Source: Thinopyrum elongatum
Lineage: Eukaryota > Streptophyta > Magnoliopsida > Poales > Poaceae
Reading direction: 5' to 3'
Assembly: GCA_011799875.1 (NCBI GenBank)
Contig: CM022303.1
Span: forward strand, 548,097,368 to 548,161,367
Length of the DNA: 64,000 bases
The stretch's first letter is position 1; each line of letters starts with the position of its first letter. Shown here in pieces: positions 57,241 through 64,000 of this stretch. A program made the position numbers and the translations under genes. Below the pieces are notes generated by a model. It was not told the origin of the DNA and ran no database searches. It saw only the letters and a list, made by a program, of their open reading frames with translations.

Positions 57241-60200
57241 GCAACTACATCTGCCCTTCCGCAACTACGAAAGAAGAATTAAGATAAATCTAACCATAGC
57301 ATGAAACATGTGGATCCAAATCAGCCCCTTACGAAGCAACGCATAAACTAGGGTTTAAGCTTCTGTCACTCTAGCAACCCATCATCTACTTATTACTTCC
57401 CAATGCCTTCCCCTAGGCCCAAATCATGGTGAAGTGTCATGTAGTCGACGTTCACATAATACCACTAGAGGAAAGACAACATACATCTCATCAAAATATC
57501 AAATAAATACCAAATTCACATGATTACTTATAACGAGACTTCTCCCATGTCCTCAGGAACAAACGTAACTACTCACAAAGCATGCTCATGTTCAAGATCA
57601 TAGGGGTAATAAATATCATTAAGGATCTAAACATATGATCTTCCACCAAATAAACCAACTAGCATCAACTACAAGGAGTAATCAACACTACTAGCAACCC
57701 ACATGTACCAATCTGAGGTTTTGGGACAAAGATTGAATACAAGAGATGAACTAGGGTTTGAGAGGAGATGGTGCTGGTGAAGATGTTGATGAAGATTGAC
57801 CCTCCCTCGATGAGAGGATCATTGGTGATGACGATGGCTTCGATATCCCCCTCCCGGAGGGAAGTTTCCCTGGCAGAATAGCTCCGCCGGAGCCCTAGAT
57901 TGCTTATGCCCAGGCTCCGCCTTCAGACTGTGGCGCTTTGTCCCGAAAGCTTCCTTCTGATTTTTTCCAGCTCAAAACCCTCCATATAGTGGAAGATGGG
58001 CACCGGGGGCCTTTCAGGGGGCCCACAAGCTCAGGGGCGCGCGCCCTGGGGGGTAGCGCGCGCCCCCAGGCTTGTGTCCACTTGGTGGGTCCCCTTCTGT
58101 TGTTTCTGCGCCCAATATTTTTTATATATTCCAAAATAATTCTCCGTAAAGTTTCAGGACATTTGGAGTTGTGCAGAATAGGTATCTCAGATTTGCTCCT
58201 TTCCGGTACAGAATTCCAGCTGCCAACATTCTCCCTCTTCATGTAAATCTTGTAAAATAAGAGAGAAAGGCATAAGTATTGTACCATAATGTGAAATAAC
58301 AGTCCATAATGCAATAAATCTCAACATAAAAGCATGATGCAAAATGGACGTTCAAAGGATCAATATGGTTGACTAGGGGGGGGGGGGTGAATAGGCAACT
58401 ACCAATTTTTAGCTTATCTTAACAAATTAGTGTTTGCAACAAATAGGTTGTCTAGATATGCAACTAGGTGAGCAACCTATATGATGCAAGCAACACTGAT
58501 AACCCACAAGTATAGGGGATCGCAAAAGTTTTTAAGGGTAAAGTATTCAACCCAAATTTATTGATTTGACACAAGAGGAGCCAAAGAATATTCTCAAGTA
58601 TTAGCAGCTGAGTTGTCAATTCAACCTCACCTGAAAGACTTAATATCTGCAGCAAAGTATTTAGTAGAAAAGTAGTATGGAAGTAACGGTAATGGTGGCA
58701 AAAGTAACAGTAGCAGTTTTGTAGCAATTGTAATAGTGGCAACAGCAAAGTAACGTAGCAAAGATCAATATGTGAAAGGCTCGTAGGCAATGGATCAGTG
58801 ATGGATAATTATGTCGGATGTCATTCATCATGCAACAGTTATAACCTAGGGTGACACAGAACTAGCTCCAATTCATCAATATAATGTAGGCATGTATTCT
58901 GAATATAGTCATACGTGCTTATGGAAAAGAACTTGCATGACATCTTTTGTCCTACCCTCCCGTGGCAGCGGGGTCCTAATGGAAACTGAGATATTAAGGC
59001 CTCCTTTTAATAGAGAACTGGAACAAAGCATTAGCACTTAGTGAATACATGAACTCCTCAAACTACGGTAATCACCAGAAAGAATCCCAATTATTATCAC
59101 CTTGGGGTATGCGGGTCATAACTCGTAATAGGTGTCTACAACTTGCAAGATAGGATCAAGAACACAAATATATTCATGAAAACATAATAGGTTCAGATCT
59201 GAAATCATGGCACTCGGGCCCGAGTGACAAGCATTCAGTATAGCAAAGTCATAGCAATATCAATCTCAGAACATAGTGGATACTACGGATCAAACCCTAA
59301 CAAAACTAACTCGATTACATGATAAATCTCATCCAACCCATCACCGTCCAGCAAGCCTACGATGGAATTACTCACGCACGGCGGTGAGCATCATGAAATT
59401 GGTGATGGAGGAAGGTTGGTGATGATGATGGTGATGGATCCCCCTCTCCGGAGTCCCGAACGGACTCCAGATCTGCCCTCCCGATGAAGAACAGGAGGTG
59501 GCGGCGGCTTCATATCGTAAAACGCGATGAATCCTTCTCTCTGATTTTTCTCCGCGGATGTGAATATATAGAGTTGGAGCTAGGGTCGGAGGAGGTCCAG
59601 GAGACCCACAAGGCAGGGGGCACGCCCAGGGGGGTAGGGCACGCCCCCACCCTTGTGGTCACCTGGTGGGTCCCCTCTGGTTGATTCTTTCGCCTGTTTT
59701 TTTATTTATTCCAAAAATATTCTCCGTAAATTTAGGTCTCACATTTACTCATATCAATGGCATAATCAACTAGCGGGTAATAATAATAAATCTCGGATGA
59801 CAACACTTTTTCAAAACAATCATCATATGATATAACAAAATGGTATCTCGCTAGCCCTTTCTGAGACCGCAAAACATAAATGTAGAGCACTGATACGTCC
59901 ATTTCGCATCATGTTTTCCTACTGTTATTTATATTGTTTTTATGTATAATAATGCTTTTTGGAGTATTTCTAATGCCTTTTCTCTCATAATATGCAAGGT
60001 TCACACAAAGAGGAAGAATACTGGTAGCTGGAATTCTGGACCTGAAAAAGCTACGTCAGGCTACTTATTCTGCACAACTCCAAATGAGCTGAAACTTTAC
60101 GGAGATTTTTTATGTAATATATAAGAAATATTGGAGCCAATAAGTACCAGAGGGACCCCACCAGGTGGGCATAACCCATCTGGGCGTGCCAGGAGGCGCA

Positions 60201-62857
60201 ACTACATCTGCCCTTCCGCAACTACGAAAGAAGAATTAAGATAAATCTAACCATAGCATGAAACATGTGGATCCAAATCAGCCCCTTACGAAGCAACGCA
60301 TAAACTAGGAATTAAGCTTCTGTCACTCTAGCAACCCATCATCTACTTATTACTTCCCAATGCCTTCCCCTAGGCCCAAATTATGGTGAAGTGTCATGTA
60401 GTCGATGTTCACATAACACCACTAGAGGAAAGACAACATACATCTCATCAAAATATCAAATGAATACCAAATTCACATGATTACTTACAAAGAGACTTCT
60501 CCCATGTCCTCAGGAACAAACATAACTACTCACAAAGCATGCTCATGTTCAAGATCATAGGGGTAATAAATATCATTAAGGATCTGAACATATGATCTTC
60601 CACCAAATAAACCAACTAGCATCAACTACAAGGAGTAATCAACACTACTAGCAACCCACATGTATCAATCTGAGGTTTTGGGACAAAGATTGAATACAAG
60701 AGATGAACTAGGGTTTGAGAGGAGATGGTGCTGGTGAAGATGTTGATGAAGATGAAGATTGTCCCTCCCTCGATGAGAGGATCGTTGGTGATGACGATGG
60801 CTTCGATTTCCCCCTACCGGAGGGAAGTTTCCTAGGCAGAATAGCTCCGCTGGAGCCCTAGATTGCTTCTGCCCAGGTTCCGCCTCGAGACGGCGGCGCT
60901 TTGTCTTGAAAGCTTCCTTCTGATTTTTTCTAGGTCAAAACCCTCCATATAGCGGAAGATGGGCACCGGGGGCCTGCCAGGGGGCCCACAAGCTCAGGGG
61001 GCGCGCCCTAGGGGGTAGCGCGCGCCCCCAGGCTTGTGTCCACCTGGTGGGTCCCCTTCTGTTGTTTCTGCGCCCAATATTTTTTATATATTCCAAAATA
61101 ATTCTCCGTAAAGTTTCAGGACATTTGGAGTTGTGCAGAATAGGTATCTCAGATTTGCTCCTTTCCGGTACAGAATTCCAGCTGCCAACATTCTCCCTCT
61201 TCATGTAAATCTTGTAAAATAAGAGAGAAAGGCATAAGTATTGTACCATAATGTGAAATAACAGTCCATAATGCAATAAATATCAACATAAAAGCATGAT
61301 GCAAAATGGACGTCGAAAGGATCAATATGGTTGACTAGGGGGGGGGGGGGTGAATACGCAACTACCAATTTTTAGCTTATCTTAACAAATTAGTGTTTGC
61401 AACAAATAGGTTGTCAAGATATGCAACTAGGTGAGCAACCTATATGATGCAAGCAACACTGATAACCAACAAGTATAGGGGATCGCAAAAGTTTTTGAGG
61501 GTAGAGTATTCAACCCAAATTTATTGTTTCGACACAAGGGGAGCCGAAGAATATTCTCAAGTATTAGCAGCTGAGTTGTCAATTCAACCACACCTGAAAG
61601 ACTTAATATCTACAGCAAAGTGTTTAGTAGCAAAGTAGTATGGATGTAACAATAACGGTGGCAAAAGAAACAGTAGTAGTTTTGTAGCAATTGTAATAGT
61701 GGCAACGGCAAAGTAACGTAGCAAAGATCAATATGTGAAAGGCTCGTAGGCAATGAATCAGTGATGGATAATTATGTTGGATGTCATTCATCATGCAACA
61801 GTTATAGCCTAGGGTGACACAGAACTAGCTCCAATTCATCAATATAATGTAGGCATGTATTCTGAATATAGTCATACGTGCTTATGGAAAAGAACTTGCA
61901 TGACATCTTTTGTCCTACCCTCCTGTGGCAGCGGGGTCCTAATGGAAACTAAGGGATATTAAGGCCTCCTTTTAATAGAGAACCAGAACAAAGCATTAGC
62001 ACTTAGTGAATACATGAACTCCTCAAACTACGGTAATCATCGGAAAGAATCCCAATTATTGTCACCTTGGGGTATGCGGATCATAACTCGTAATAGGTGT
62101 CTACAACTTGCAAGATAGGATCAAGAACACAAATATATTCATGAAAACATAATAGGTTCAAATCTGAAATCATGGCACTCGGGCCCTAGTGACAAGCATT
62201 CAGCATAGCAAAGTCATAGCAACATTAATCTCAGAACAAAGTGGATACTAGGGATCAAACCCTAACAAAACTAACTCGATTACATGATAAATCTCATCCA
62301 ACCCATCACCGTCCAGCAAGCCTATGATGGAATTACTCACGCACGACGGTGAGCATCATGAAATTGGTGATGGAGGAAGGTTGGTGATGATGATGGTGAC
62401 GGATCCCCCTCTCCGGAGCCCTGAACGGACTCCAGATCTACCCTCCCGATGAAGAATAGGAGGTGGCGGCGGCTCCGTATTGTAAAATGCGATGAATCCT
62501 TCTCTCTGATTTTTCTCCGCGGATGTGAATATATAGAGTTGGAGCTAGGGTCGAAGGAGGTCCAGGGGACCCACAAGGCAGGGGGCACGCCCAGGGGGGT
62601 AGGGCACGCCCCCACCCTTCTGTTCACCTGGTGGGTCCCCTCTGGTTGATTTTTTCGCCATTATTTTGTATTTATTCCAAAAATATTCTCCGTAAATTTA
62701 GGTCTCACATTTACTCATATCAATGGCATAATCAACTAGCAAGTAATAATAATAAATCTTGGATGACAACACTTTTTTCAAAACAATCGTCATATGATAT
62801 AACAAAATGGTATCTTGCTAGCCCTTTCTGAGACCGCAAAACATAAAAGCAGAGCAC

Positions 62858-64000
62858 TGATACGTCCATTTCGCATCATGTTTTCCTACTGTTATTCATA
62901 TTGTTTTTATGTATAATAATGCTTTTTGGAGTATTTCTAATGCCTTTTCTCGCATAATATGCAAGGTTCACACAAAGACGGAGAATACCGGCAGCTGGAA
63001 TTCTGGACTTGAAAAAGCTACGTCAGGTTACCTATTCTGCACAACTCCAAATGAGCTGAAACTTTACGGAGATTTTTTATGGAATATATTAGAAATATTG
63101 GAGCCAATAAGTACCAGAGGGGGCCCACCAGGTGGGCATAACCACCTGGGCGCGCCAGGAGGCCCAGGCGCGCCCTGGTGGGTTGTGCCCTCCTCGGCCC
63201 ACCTCCGGTGCCCCTCTTATGGTATATAAGTCATTTTGACCTAGAAAAAATAAGGTGAGGACTTTCGGGATGAAGCGCCGCGTCTCGAGGCGGAACTTGG
63301 GCAGGAGCACTTTTGCCCTTCGGCGGAGCGATTCCGCCGGGGAACTTCCCTCCCGGAGGGGGAGATCATCGTCATCATCATCACCAACAACTCTCCCATC
63401 TTGGGGAGGGCAATCTCCATCAACATCTTCAACAGCACCATCTCCTCTCAAACCCTAGTTCATCTCTTGTGTTCAATCTTTGTACCGAAACTATAGATTG
63501 GTGCTTGTGGATGACTAGTAGTGTTGATTACATCTTGTAGTTGATTACTATATGGTTTATTTGGTGGAAGATTATATGTTCAGATCCATTATGCTATTTA
63601 ATACCCCTCTGATCTTGAGCATGATTATCATTTGTGAGTAGTTACTTTTGTTCTTGAGGTCCCGGGAGAAATCTTGTTGCAAGTAATCATGGGAACTTGA
63701 TATCTGTTCGATATTTTGATGGTATGTATGTTGTGATTCCCTTAGTGGTGTCATGTGAACGTCAACTACATGTTACTTTACCATATTTGGGCCTAAGGGA
63801 ATGCATTGTGGAGTAGTTATTAGATGATGGGTTGCGAGAGTGACAGAAGCTTAAACCCTAGTTTACGAGCTATTCCGTAAGGGACTGATTTGGATCCAAA
63901 AGTTTAATGCTATGGTTAGAATTTATTCTTAATACTTTTCTCGTAGTTGCGGATGCTTGCGAAGGGGTTAATCATAAGTAGGAGGTTTGTTCAACTAAGA
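62858..64000 (+). repeat. Forward host-type LTR running off the window
   Basis: It starts TGATACGTCC and proceeds through the GC-rich inverted repeats, a TATA box and a CT-rich leader. It is colinear with the error-laden complete copy 41,516-43,035, so roughly 380 bases remain beyond the window. It lies head-to-head with the host 5' LTR at 53,876. Confidence 0.85.
63124..63230 (+). promoter_or_regulatory. LTR core promoter with GC-rich inverted repeats and TATA box
   Basis: Outer arms CCCACCAGG and CCTGGTGGG enclose two GGCGCGCC-type inner repeats. The TATA-like TATATAAG at 63,223-63,230 follows about 40 bases after the right arm. A leader typical of this LTR follows. Confidence 0.6.

Larger units (their letters stand above)
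54303..63163. repeat. Tandem triplication of a 2,957-bp composite of LTR pieces
   Basis: Copies are 54,303-57,260, 57,261-60,217 and 60,218-63,163. Each has a reverse host-type LTR part, a spacer with a 12-base G run, a reverse inner-type LTR part, a tail fragment and the first 300 bases of a forward host-type LTR. Copies 1 and 2 are almost identical and copy 3 is visibly more diverged. The two internal junctions are identical (GCCAGGAGGC followed by a 20-base filler), at 57,240 and 60,197. Confidence 0.9.

Noticed and set aside
54303..63163. CRISPR-like or satellite array
   Set aside because: The unit is about 3 kb and consists of recognisable LTR pieces, with no short repeats or uniform spacers. 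It is a tandem duplication of a mosaic.
1..64000. tRNA, rRNA, or ordinary plant genes
   Set aside because: The only tRNA-like strings are the primer sites. No cloverleaf, ribosomal sequence or non-transposon protein domain was recognised anywhere in the window.

Overview
This window is plant repeat DNA. I found no host gene, tRNA or rRNA in it. Layered Ty3/gypsy LTR retrotransposons, very long LTRs, a tRNA-Asp-like primer site in one lineage and an initiator-Met primer site in the other, and the style of the LTRs point to a large grass genome, most likely Triticeae (wheat, barley, rye, Aegilops). Family names (Athila-like, Tekay/Del chromovirus) come from protein and terminus recognition, not from a search.

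Layout. A host Athila-like element on the minus strand frames most of the window. Its 5' LTR is at 53,876-55,394, its gag at 53,769-52,795, its protease, RT, RNase H and integrase at 19,566-15,786, an accessory ORF at 15,448-14,981, and its 3' noncoding tail at 14,930-14,569 and 731-1. Two elements have inserted into it. A pol-less Athila-like element (732-14,563, TSD CTTCT) sits in its 3' tail and itself carries a solo chromovirus LTR (2,164-6,407, TSD TGCTT). A Tekay-type chromovirus with 3.9-kb LTRs starts at 19,567 inside the host gag. Its left TSD AGATG is matched after the LTR that ends at 52,794, not after the one ending at 31,277. The sequence from about 25.9 kb to 52.8 kb therefore cannot be a simple element.

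Assembly problem. From about 25,950 to the 25-N gap at 46,115-46,139 the sequence is full of one-base insertions and deletions. From 27,394 to about 42,700 it repeats, in order, the cleaner sequence of 49,960-64,000: same LTR end, same host gag, same primer site, same three-copy array. This looks like an uncorrected long read used as gap filler beside the polished contig. Between them lie two same-boundary copies of a reverse-strand protease-RT-RNase H module, which probably belongs between the chromovirus gag at 25.9 kb and its integrase, but is inverted here.

Right side. Between the host 5' LTR and a second LTR of the same family in the opposite orientation (62,858 to the window end), a 2,957-bp composite of LTR fragments is present three times in tandem. 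The noisy block shows the same three copies.

Most interesting signals. (1) The chromovirus LTRs carry a small two-exon coding pattern with matching intron phase, conserved splice-like borders and length differences in multiples of three between two divergent LTRs. (2) A 256-codon extra ORF precedes gag, with an acceptor-like site abutting its ATG. (3) GC-rich inverted repeats lie just upstream of the LTR TATA boxes, and related GC-rich segments lie upstream of both Athila accessory ORFs. (4) A GAGG-N6-CCTC repeat array and a perfect 30-bp palindrome lie in the chromovirus LTR.
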